Source: Salinigranum rubrum
GTDB taxonomy: Archaea; Halobacteriota; Halobacteria; Halobacteriales; Haloferacaceae
NCBI RefSeq assembly: GCF_002906575.1
Contig: NZ_CP026309.1
Span: forward strand, 3,906,001 to 3,970,000
DNA: 64,000 nucleotides
Reading direction: 5' to 3'
Below, one piece after another: positions 9,259 to 16,904 of this stretch. The notes beneath the pieces are model-generated. The model worked only from the letters and a program-made list of their open reading frames with translations, searched no databases and was not told the origin of the DNA. Every line of letters starts with the position of its first letter. Position 1 is the first letter of the stretch. Position numbers and translations under genes: made by a program.

Positions 9259-9320
9259 GTGTCAGCGGAACGAGAGGGAGTGGCAGCGGAACGAGAGGGG
9301 GTGTCAGCGGACCTAGTAGG
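9259..9320 (+). repeat. 21-bp tandem repeat, about 2.9 copies
   Basis: After the SDR stop the sequence repeats a 21-bp unit beginning GTGTCAGCGGAACGAGAGGG: copies start at 9259, 9280 and 9301, the third diverging after 11 bases. The rest of the 243-nt gap to the orc stop has no gene that I can support. The unit length is a multiple of three and one frame is open, but the predicted peptide is not convincing. Confidence 0.8.
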
Positions 9321-9477
9321 ACGCACAACACGGGAGGCGGCCGCCGGGGCGGTGACGCCACGGACCTCCCCAGCCGACTGCGGTGCTCGCTCGTTTCACT
9401 CGCTGTGCTCTTGTCCCTCGCGTGTGGTCGCGGCCGCCGCCGCGACCGTCGCGCCGCCGCGGGACCGTGCAATCGCG

Positions 9478-10602
9478 TCAGAGCCGCTCTTTCACCGCGT
9501 CGGCGTCGTACGTGAGCGTGAGCGACCGCGACCGACCTCTGCCGTCGACCTCCGCGTACTCGGCGTCGATGAGGCCGAGTTGGTCGAGTTTGTTGACGAT
9601 TTCGGAGTACCTCGTGTACCCGAGGTCGGTCTCCTCGTGGAACACCTCGTAGACGGTGCCGGCCTGCTCGCCGGAGTGGTCGGCGATGACGCGGACGAGC
9701 GCGCGCTCCGAGTCCGACAGGCCCCGAAGCGACCGCGAGAGGTGGACGTGTTTCGACTTGTCGTACGCGGCCTCGATGTCCTCGCTCTCGATGGTCCGGG
9801 AGGCGCGCATCTCGGCGTGGAGGCCGGCCCGCCTGAGCAAGTCGATGCCGACTCTCAGATCGCCGCTCTCGGCGGTGAGTTCGGCGACTCTATCGAGGCC
9901 GATGGAGTCGAGGACGCCGTCGTGAAAGCCGCGCGTGGCGCGCTCGCCGAGGATGTCGACTATCTCGCTCTGGTCGTAGCGGGGGAAGAACACCTCCTCG
10001 GGGCGGAACACCGACTGGACGCGGCTGTCGAGTTCGTCGATGACGTCGAGCGAGAGGTCCGAGGAGATGACGATGACGCCGATGCGCGCACCGACGTGGG
10101 TCTCGTGCGCCCGCAACAGCGAGTAGAGCACGTCGGACGCCTCGTTCTCGTAGAAGAGGTAGTTCACGTCGTCGAGCGCCACCACCAGGACCTCGTCGTC
10201 CTCGATCAGTCGATCGGAGATCTGTGAGAAGAGCTTCTTGAACGAGATGCCCGACGAGGGCGGTTCGTACTCGAAGAGGTCCTCGAACACGCGGGAGAAG
10301 ACCGCGTAGCGGGTCGAGTTCATCTGGCAGTTGACGTGGACGGCGCGGACGCTCGACTGGCCGTGGAGTTCGCCGAACAACTTCTGGACGGCGGTCGTCT
10401 TTCCGGTCCCCGGGGGACCGCGGACGATGGTGTTCAGCGGGCGCGACCCTCGAACCGCGGGCCGGAGCGCGTACTTGAGGCTCTCCAGTTGGCTCTCGCG
10501 GTGGTCGAACGTCTCCGGGACGTGGTCGATCTCGAACACGTGTTCGTCGCGGAACACCGTCTCGTCCCACGACAGCATCCCCTCCTCGGGGTCGTCCCTC
10601 AT
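9478..10602 (-). CDS. orc: Orc1/Cdc6 replication initiator
   Basis: Archaeal origin-recognition AAA+ ATPase of 374 residues that binds origins and helps load MCM. Walker A is GPPGTGKTTAVQ near residues 57-68, and Walker B is VVALDDVNYLF near 138. A C-terminal winged helix follows (EVFHEETDLGYTRYSEIV and NKLDQLGLIDAEY). Start ATG 10602 is preferred over the GTG three codons upstream because the TATA-like TTAAGTAT (minus strand, 10632-10625) lies 23-30 nt before it. I did not find a convincing ORB element on either side, so an origin here is not supported; haloarchaea carry several orc genes. Confidence 0.93.
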   Translation of the reverse strand: MRDDPEEGMLSWDETVFRDEHVFEIDHVPETFDHRESQLESLKYALRPAVRGSRPLNTIVRGPPGTGKTTAVQKLFGELHGQSSVRAVHVNCQMNSTRYAVFSRVFEDLFEYEPPSSGISFKKLFSQISDRLIEDDEVLVVALDDVNYLFYENEASDVLYSLLRAHETHVGARIGVIVISSDLSLDVIDELDSRVQSVFRPEEVFFPRYDQSEIVDILGERATRGFHDGVLDSIGLDRVAELTAESGDLRVGIDLLRRAGLHAEMRASRTIESEDIEAAYDKSKHVHLSRSLRGLSDSERALVRVIADHSGEQAGTVYEVFHEETDLGYTRYSEIVNKLDQLGLIDAEYAEVDGRGRSRSLTLTYDADAVKERL

Positions 10603-10725
10603 CACTTTCACCTCGCTTCGGTGGATACTTAACCGTTTGCCAGGGTGTGACAGTGAACGGCGGCGTCGGGCGTTCCGACGACCAGTCTCGGGCGGACCGG
10701 CGGCGAGTGAACCTCCGAGTCGGAC

Positions 10726-12705
10726 TCAGAACTTCTCCAGCAGACGCGCGTAAAAACCCGTCTCGTCGTCGCCAGCGAGTTTCTCGACGATGAGTTCCGG
10801 CGTGGACCGCGCGAGGTGGTCCTTCACGGGTGAGCGGTTCACCACCAGGTCGCCGTCGACGAGGCCGACCGCCTCGATACCGTCGACGGCGACGTCGAAG
10901 GCGGCGGCGGCGCGAATCTCGCTCGCCAGGTGAGAGACGAAGACGGCCGTCGCACCCTGTTCGTCGAGGGCTTCGAGGATGCCGGCGATGATCTTCGCGG
11001 ACGCGCCGGGTTCGGTGATCGATTCGAGTTCGTCCACGAGCACCAGCCTGTCGGAGGCGCCGTCGACCACGCCGGCGAAGTCGCGGAGCGTCGACTCGAA
11101 CGCCCCCGCGTCGAGCGTCCCCTGCGACTTGGCGTAGTAGTGGAGTTCCGAGAAGCGGGAGAGTCGCACGGATTCGGCGGGGACGGGAAAGCCCATCTGG
11201 GCGAGGACGACGACGAGCGCCACCAGATCGAGCGTCGACGTCTTGCCGCCGGAGTTCACCCCCGAGAGGAGCGTCACGCCGTCGACGCCGTAGTCGACGG
11301 GGTCGACCTCGTCGAACGGGACGTCGAGGAGGGGCGACCGGCCGCCCTCGATGTGGAAGCCCGCCCCCTCGCTGTCGACGAACGCGGGGACCGTGCAGTC
11401 GAAGTCGCGGGCGAACCGGGAGACGGCGAGTTCGACGTCGAGTTCGAGCGCGTCTCGCACGAGCGTCTCGACGGGGCTGCGGAGGTCCGAAAGCTCCCCG
11501 GAGAGGTCGCGTTTCAGTCGCTCGGCGCGCTGGTCGCGGGCGGCCGTCAGTTCGGTTCGGAGCCGCGAGACGGCGTCGTCGCGCCGTTCGACGGGAAACG
11601 TTGGGTCGCCGCCGAAGACGCGCCGGGCGAGTTCCGCCTCGTTCTCGTCGAGGGCGAGCGCGTCGACGAGGTGGTCGCGGGCGGCGGCGACGGCGTCGTC
11701 GTACTCGTCGGCCAGCTCTCGGGAGAGCAGCGAGTCGATGCGGGCGCCCTGTTCGACGAGCGAGAGGAAGTCGGTCCCCTCAATGGTGACGTCGCGCTCG
11801 CGGATGGCGTCTCGGAGGCGGTCGTTGGCGACCGATTTTGCGGTGGAGGCGGCCGCGTCGAGGTCGTCGACGGCGCGAACGAGACGGTCGAGTTCCGCGT
11901 CGCCGGCGGGCGTGCCGTCGTCGTCGAGGCGGTCCAGCGCCCCGCGGAGTCGGTCAAGGTCGCAGGGAGGGGTCTCACCCGCGGCCTCGTGGACGGCCGC
12001 GGCGGCCAGAATCGACTCGCGGTTCGCCGCGAAGACGGCGAGGACGCGCTCGGGGACGATTTCGTCGGGCTGTTCGAACGCGTCGGGGCGGACGCGGACG
12101 TCGCCGGTGACGTCGACGCCGGCGAACGTCTCGTCGAGAGCGACGACGGTGGAGTACGAGCGTGCGAGTTCCGCGAGGCCGCGGGCGTCGTCGACGACTT
12201 CGACGGAGAGTTCGGGGAACGCCTCGTTCGCCTCGGCGTACCGCTCGGCGTCCATCGTCGCGAGGCAGCGTTCGCGGACGCGAACCGGCGGAGGGGACGT
12301 GAGCGGTCGAACACCGCCGAGCGCGTCCAGCACGGCCTCGTCGGGACTGCGCTCGACCGCCCGCTCGACGAAGCCACGGACCTCGTCGATGCGGGACCGA
12401 GAGGACGTGGGGAAGAACGTCTCGACGCGCTTCCCGGCGTAGTCGGTCACCGTTCGGTGCTTCAGAAGCGAGAGGACGTCGCGGTAGACGTCGACGGCGT
12501 TGTCGGTCGCGAGAAAGCCGCCGTCGTCGCCGTGTTCGTGGCGAATCGCGGCGCGGGCGATTCGGGCGGCACGCCCCTCCGAGATGCCCGGAGCCTCGGC
12601 GAGCGTGGCGACGTCGCCGGCGCGGAGGGCTCGCTCCGGGTCGTCGAGTTCGGCGAGTGCCGTCGCGGTCTTCTCGCCGATGCCCGAAATCGCCGTGAGG
12701 TCCAT
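10726..12705 (-). CDS. MutS-family ATPase with N-terminal helix-hairpin-helix domain (MutS5/MutS2-like)
   Basis: 659 residues. The N-terminus (LTAISGIGEKTATALAEL, then LAEAPGISEGRAARIARAA) is a double helix-hairpin-helix DNA-binding region. The middle is a long helical MutS core. The C-terminal ATPase has Walker A GVNSGGKTST near 480-490, Walker B LVLVDELESIT and an SHLASEI segment. There is no N-terminal MutS mismatch-recognition domain and no Smr domain at the end, so this is a MutS5-type protein of uncertain role in recombination or repair rather than classical mismatch repair. Start ATG 12705; the longer frame upstream overlaps the divergent larE gene and is not needed. Confidence 0.9.
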   Translation of the reverse strand: MDLTAISGIGEKTATALAELDDPERALRAGDVATLAEAPGISEGRAARIARAAIRHEHGDDGGFLATDNAVDVYRDVLSLLKHRTVTDYAGKRVETFFPTSSRSRIDEVRGFVERAVERSPDEAVLDALGGVRPLTSPPPVRVRERCLATMDAERYAEANEAFPELSVEVVDDARGLAELARSYSTVVALDETFAGVDVTGDVRVRPDAFEQPDEIVPERVLAVFAANRESILAAAAVHEAAGETPPCDLDRLRGALDRLDDDGTPAGDAELDRLVRAVDDLDAAASTAKSVANDRLRDAIRERDVTIEGTDFLSLVEQGARIDSLLSRELADEYDDAVAAARDHLVDALALDENEAELARRVFGGDPTFPVERRDDAVSRLRTELTAARDQRAERLKRDLSGELSDLRSPVETLVRDALELDVELAVSRFARDFDCTVPAFVDSEGAGFHIEGGRSPLLDVPFDEVDPVDYGVDGVTLLSGVNSGGKTSTLDLVALVVVLAQMGFPVPAESVRLSRFSELHYYAKSQGTLDAGAFESTLRDFAGVVDGASDRLVLVDELESITEPGASAKIIAGILEALDEQGATAVFVSHLASEIRAAAAFDVAVDGIEAVGLVDGDLVVNRSPVKDHLARSTPELIVEKLAGDDETGFYARLLEKF

Positions 12706-12802
12706 TCGCGTGCTGGTATCGCCTCGGCCGACAAAACCTTGCGGGTCGCTTCGGTGAGAACGAGTCGCGCCGCTTTTGACGCTCGGCCGGGTACGGGTGT
12801 GC

Positions 12803-13681
12803 ATGACAACGGCCGCGACTGAAGCGAAGGCCGACGCGGTCCGCGCCGCCCTCGCGAAGCGAGAGGGTGTCCTCGTCGCCTTCTCCGGCGGTGTCGACTC
12901 CAGCGTAGTCGCCGCACTCGCACACGACGCACTCGGAGACGACGCCGTGGCGTGTACGGCCAAGAGCGAGACGCTCCCCGACGCCGAACTGGACGAGGCA
13001 CGGCGGGTGGCCGACGAAATCGGTATCCGCCACGAGGTCGTGGAGTTCTCCGAACTCGACAACCCCGACTTCGTGAAGAACGACGGCGACCGCTGTTACC
13101 ACTGCCGGACGATGCGCCTCGGACGGATGTACGACGCCGCCCGCGACCTCGGTATCGAGACCGTTTGCGACGGGACGAACGCCTCCGACCCCGGCGAGGG
13201 ACACCGGCCGGGGCTCCGCGCGGTCGAAGAGTTGGAAGTGTTCTCGCCGCTGCTCGCCCAGGACGTCACCAAGGAGGAGGTCCGGGCAATCGCCGACACC
13301 TACGGGCTTTCCGTCGCGGACAAGCCCGCGATGGCCTGTCTCTCCTCGCGCATCCCCACCGGACTCGAAGTCACCGAGGAACGGCTCACCCGCGTCGAGC
13401 GCGCCGAGTCGCTCCTGCGAGACTGGGGGTTCACGCAGTTCCGCGTCCGCGACCACGACGGTCTCGCCCGGGTCGAAATCGGACGTGACGAGTTGGAGCG
13501 AGCGCTCGACGCCGAGTTCGCCCGGGCGGCGAACGAGCACCTCTCGGAGCTCGGGTTCGACCACGTAACGCTCGACCTCGACGGGTATCGAACGGGGAGT
13601 GTGAGTCCCGCTGACGAGGACGAGGACGACGAACCGCTCGTCGAGGACGTCTTCGCGCAGGAGTACCCGTCCGACGACTGA
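12803..13681 (+). CDS. larE: LarE-type ATP-dependent sacrificial sulfur transferase
   Basis: 292 residues. In the known LarE pathway this enzyme adenylates a pyridinium dinucleotide and donates sulfur from its own cysteine toward the nickel-pincer cofactor. The PP-loop SGGVDSS is at about 29-35. CYHC lies near 98-101, and ACLSSRIP puts a cysteine near 178, the region of the sacrificial cysteine. No larB or larC is adjacent, so the cofactor pathway is not confirmed by context. An acidic tail of about 25 residues ends the protein. It is divergent from the MutS-like gene (98 nt between starts). Confidence 0.88.
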   Translation: MTTAATEAKADAVRAALAKREGVLVAFSGGVDSSVVAALAHDALGDDAVACTAKSETLPDAELDEARRVADEIGIRHEVVEFSELDNPDFVKNDGDRCYHCRTMRLGRMYDAARDLGIETVCDGTNASDPGEGHRPGLRAVEELEVFSPLLAQDVTKEEVRAIADTYGLSVADKPAMACLSSRIPTGLEVTEERLTRVERAESLLRDWGFTQFRVRDHDGLARVEIGRDELERALDAEFARAANEHLSELGFDHVTLDLDGYRTGSVSPADEDEDDEPLVEDVFAQEYPSDD

Positions 13682-13696
13682 GCGCAGGAGAGGACG

Positions 13697-14341
13697 CTAC
13701 GCGACCGTCTCGGAGTCGACCGTCAGGTCGTCGGGGAGGTACCGGGTGTCGTTCCGTCGGACCACGCGCGGCTCCGAGGCACGGATCTCGTTGAGCGCGC
13801 AGTTGTCCTGGTCGAGTTCGAGAATCGAGTCGACGACGTCGTAGCGCAGAAGCGAACCGAGGAGCAGTCGGTTCGGCCCGCCGTGGGCGACGATCACGAC
13901 CGTCTCGTCCGGGGAGAGGTCGGCCAGAAGTCGCTCCCAGCCGTCGAGGACGCGGTCGCGCACCTCGACGAGCGTCTCGCCGCTGTCGGGGCGGGCCGTC
14001 GCCGCGGCAGCGCCCGAAACGGAGAGGGCGTACTCGGGGAACTCCTCGAAGACCTCCCCGGAGGAGAACCCCTGCAGACAGCCGAAGTCGCGCTCGCGCC
14101 AGGCGGCGTCGGTCGTCAGTTCGCTCCCGGTCTCGCGGGCGACGTGCCGTGCGGTTTCCTGGGCTCGTCGGAGGTCAGACGAGACGAGGGAGTCGACGTC
14201 GACCGTCGAGGCGAGGTGCGCTCCGAGCGCGGCCGCCTGCTCGCGTCCCCGGTCCGTGAGCGGCGTCGGTGCCCACCCCTGGATGCGCCCGCTCCGGTTC
14301 CAGGTCGTCTCGCCGTGTCGGACGAGGAGTGCCGTGGCCAT
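13697..14341 (-). CDS. Histidine phosphatase family protein
   Basis: 214 residues of the phosphoglycerate-mutase-like fold. The catalytic RHGET motif is at residues 8-12, the second Arg in SSDLRRAQETA near 54-64, the acid residue in WRERDFG, and the second catalytic His in VIVAHGG. Broad-specificity phosphatase is the safest call; sugar phosphate or alpha-ribazole phosphate are possible substrates. It ends 15 nt from the convergent larE stop. Confidence 0.9.
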   Translation of the reverse strand: MATALLVRHGETTWNRSGRIQGWAPTPLTDRGREQAAALGAHLASTVDVDSLVSSDLRRAQETARHVARETGSELTTDAAWRERDFGCLQGFSSGEVFEEFPEYALSVSGAAAATARPDSGETLVEVRDRVLDGWERLLADLSPDETVVIVAHGGPNRLLLGSLLRYDVVDSILELDQDNCALNEIRASEPRVVRRNDTRYLPDDLTVDSETVA

Positions 14342-14447
14342 GCGACGGGCTACGCGACCCGGGCCGATGAGCGTTCCGTGCGACGACGCGGCGTGACAGA
14401 GACGTCCACGACGGCAGCTTCACGTCCTGAGACGACGACACAGTGGC

Positions 14448-14912
14448 ATGGAACTCTCCACACACATCGACATCGACGCCCCACCCGAACACGTGTGGGA
14501 CGTCCTCACCGACTTCGACCGCTACCACGAGTGGAACCCGTTCGCGCGGGTGGCGGGCCGTCCGACACGGGACGCCCGGCTCCACGTCGAACTCACCCCT
14601 CCCGGCGGACGGACGATGCGATTCCGACCGACCGTGACGTGCGTCGAGGAGGACCACGAACTCCGGTGGCTCGGCCACCTCTGGCGACCGGGCGTCTTCG
14701 ACGGCGAACACCGGTTCGTCCTCGAACCGCTCGACGGGGGCGCTCGGACGTCCGTGACTCACGCGGAGGTGTTCACGGGCGCGCTCTCGCCGCTCGTCTG
14801 GCGATTCATCGGGACGAGGACCGAGCGCGGGTTCGAGGCGATGAACGCGGCGCTGAAACGTCGCGTCGAAGGGGTGACCGACGAGACCGAGGCGGGCGCG
14901 AGGGCGAGCTAG
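14448..14912 (+). CDS. SRPBCC-family protein (START-like fold)
   Basis: 154 residues. The N-terminus IDIDAPPEHVWDVLTDFDRY followed by HEWNPFARV is the hallmark of polyketide-cyclase/START-like proteins that bind hydrophobic ligands. The later LEPLDGGARTSVTHAEVF and GFEAMNAALKRRVE fit the fold's strands and C-terminal helix. Ligand unknown. It is divergent from the phosphatase with 106 nt between the starts. Confidence 0.88.
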   Translation: MELSTHIDIDAPPEHVWDVLTDFDRYHEWNPFARVAGRPTRDARLHVELTPPGGRTMRFRPTVTCVEEDHELRWLGHLWRPGVFDGEHRFVLEPLDGGARTSVTHAEVFTGALSPLVWRFIGTRTERGFEAMNAALKRRVEGVTDETEAGARAS

Positions 14913-14951
14913 GAACGCGAGTCGGGAGGCTCTGACCAGGCAGAGGCGGGA

Positions 14952-15046
14952 GTGGCGGACAGGCGGCACGCGGGAGCGACACGGAGTGGTGTACCGCACG
15001 ACCGCTGGACACTCCGCGGTGACGGTCAGCGCACGCACGGCGGTGG
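14952..15046 (+). repeat. Dispersed repeat family 2, copy 1 (about 95 bp)
   Basis: This intergenic stretch matches 30898-30990 closely. Shared blocks are GTGGCG(G/A)ACAGGCGGCACG, then GGTGT(A/G)CCGCACGACCG, then GACGGTCA(G/A)CGCAC, in the same order and at near-equal spacing. The GCGGCAC and GTACCGC arms could pair with one mismatch. There is no coding potential worth reporting. It lies in the gap after the SRPBCC gene. Confidence 0.75.
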
Positions 15047-15067
15047 CCGCGTGTTCGGATATGAACT

Positions 15068-15111
15068 TTCGCCCGGCAGAGTGAGACGGTTCGCCCGGCA
15101 GAATGAGAAGG
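15068..15111 (+). repeat. 22-bp direct repeat, two copies
   Basis: TTCGCCCGGCAGAGTGAGA at 15068 recurs 22 nt later at 15090 as TTCGCCCGGCAGAATGAGA, immediately before the tatC stop. It adjoins the dispersed repeat at 14952 and may be part of the same non-coding block. Confidence 0.7.
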
Positions 15112-15120
15112 GACCGCCGA

Positions 15121-16779
15121 CTAGCGGTTGACCCATCGCAGGAGCAGGAGCGTCCCCTCGAACAGCACGATCATCGTCGCAGCGATGATGATGGGTGCCA
15201 TCCCGGTCGGGTCGGGCGAGACGAGGAACGAGAGACCGAGGAACGCCCCCCAGAACAGCAGGCGCTTCTCCGTGAGCCACTGCCGCGTGACGAGGTTCAT
15301 CATGATGGCGAGCATGATGAACAGCGGAATCTGGAAGACGAGCGCCATGTAGCCCATCAGGACGAGGATTAGCCCAAAGGTCTCCTTGAGGCCGAACGCG
15401 ATGACGGCGGTGCCGATGGTGTAGGAGGTGAAGTACGCGAAGATGGCGGGGAGGACGACGAAGTGGGCGAAGGCGACGCCGACGAACGCGAGGATGAGAC
15501 TCGTCGGGACGGCCGCGAGGTAGTACTTCCGTTCCTTGGGGTAGAGCCCGGGTCGCATGAACCGGTACGTCTGGTAGACGAACACCGGGAGGCCGACGAT
15601 GAAGCCGGCGAGGCCGGCGACCTTCAGTTCGGTGAGGATGAGTTCGAGCGGGCCGTACAGCCGCGGGCGGCGCGACTCGATGGTCGTCGCACCGGGGATG
15701 TGGGTGTTCCAGAGGAAGTTGACCAGGTCGTCCGCGATGGGGAAGACGACGACGCCGACGACGCCCGCGATGAGGAAGACGGCGCCGAGTCGGCGGACCA
15801 TCTCCTCGATGTGGTCCGCCAGCGGCATCTCGACGTCCGACTCGGGACCGTCGAAGAAACCGTCGTCCTCGTCGGCGAGGGTCGGATCGTAGGCGGGGTC
15901 CTCCTCGACGACTTCCGAACTCGTCGCCGGAGCGTCCCGGGCATCGGCAGGTGCATCGTCCGTCGATTCCGGTTCGACGACCGGGGTCGACGCGGACGTC
16001 TCGGTGGGCGCCGCACTCGCCGTCGTGTCGTCAGCGTCGCTCGTCTCGACCGGGTCGTCCGTGCGTGGCTCGCCGAAGTCGAAGTCGGTGTCGGCGTCGC
16101 TGTCGGTCGAGTCGGTATCGGCGCCACTGCCGGTCGAGTCCGTGTCCGTGTCACCGTCCTCGACGGGGGACGACGGCGGAGGGTCGTCCGCGTCAGCGTC
16201 AGCAGCATCGGTCGGCGACTCGTCGGTCGCATCCGACCGCCCGTCGGTCGCGTCCGACTGCTCGTCGACCGCGGCCGACGCGAACGCGGTGTCCTCGTTG
16301 TCGTCGCTGTCGGTGCTTTCCGGGTCCGGGTCGTCTCCCGCGACACTCGTCGGCGGCGGAGTCGGGTTCGGAACGCCGTCGTCGTCCCGGTCGCCGGCGG
16401 CGTACGTCGTCCAGTCGATGTCGTCCGGGGCGCCCGGAGCCTCGTCCGTATCCGAGGAGTCGACGTCGGCAGCGACGTCCGGTCCGTCGGTATCGGCACC
16501 AGCAGGCCCGTCGCCATCGGGAGTGGAGGTGCCGTCGACGGCGTCTGTGGAGTCGGCGGTGTCGGCGTCCGAATCGGAGCCAGCGTCGGGGTCGGCGTCC
16601 GCGTCCGCGTCAGTGTCAGTGTCAGTATCGGAGTCGGAGCCGGCGCCAGGAGTGGAATCAGCTCCCGAGGCCGGGCGCTCGGCGTCCGACGGGCGTTCGG
16701 CCTCGACCACCGCGTCGGCGTCGGCCGAGTCGTCCGCGTCGTCGGGTCGGGACCCGTCCGGCTCCGAATCGTCACCCAT
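15121..16779 (-). CDS. tatC: Twin-arginine translocase TatC with a ~310-residue acidic N-terminal extension
   Basis: Integral membrane receptor of the Tat pathway, which exports folded proteins and dominates secretion in haloarchaea. The C-terminal ~235 residues are a normal TatC: the EMPLADHIEEMVRRLGAVF entry, the conserved PxxxYQxYRFMRPGLYPKE loop (read here as PVFVYQTYRFMRPGLYPKE), and six helices. The first ~310 residues are almost entirely Asp, Ser, Thr, Ala, Glu and Gly, probably disordered and cytoplasmic. Start ATG 16779, with the extension continuously in frame. It is divergent from the double-length tatC at 16905; the pair corresponds to haloarchaeal TatCo and TatCt. Confidence 0.93.
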   Translation of the reverse strand: MGDDSEPDGSRPDDADDSADADAVVEAERPSDAERPASGADSTPGAGSDSDTDTDTDADADADPDAGSDSDADTADSTDAVDGTSTPDGDGPAGADTDGPDVAADVDSSDTDEAPGAPDDIDWTTYAAGDRDDDGVPNPTPPPTSVAGDDPDPESTDSDDNEDTAFASAAVDEQSDATDGRSDATDESPTDAADADADDPPPSSPVEDGDTDTDSTGSGADTDSTDSDADTDFDFGEPRTDDPVETSDADDTTASAAPTETSASTPVVEPESTDDAPADARDAPATSSEVVEEDPAYDPTLADEDDGFFDGPESDVEMPLADHIEEMVRRLGAVFLIAGVVGVVVFPIADDLVNFLWNTHIPGATTIESRRPRLYGPLELILTELKVAGLAGFIVGLPVFVYQTYRFMRPGLYPKERKYYLAAVPTSLILAFVGVAFAHFVVLPAIFAYFTSYTIGTAVIAFGLKETFGLILVLMGYMALVFQIPLFIMLAIMMNLVTRQWLTEKRLLFWGAFLGLSFLVSPDPTGMAPIIIAATMIVLFEGTLLLLRWVNR

Positions 16780-16904
16780 TGGTTCGGAGTAGGCCACCCG
16801 GCGGTTATAGGCCTTTTTCCATCGACTCGCATGCGAGCCACCGCCGACGAAGGAGAGAACGAAGATGAAAAAGGTTGATAACGACCAACTGACTTCCATC
16901 AGGT

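Noticed and set aside
9259-10227. Plus-strand frame with seven-residue repeats over the 21-bp tandem repeat
   Set aside because: It runs antisense through the whole orc gene; the repeat happens to be a multiple of three. No start signal or family.
10603-10725. Replication origin next to orc
   Set aside because: The gap is short, not AT-rich, and I could find no repeated ORB-like elements there or in 9235-9477. Many haloarchaeal orc genes are not at origins.
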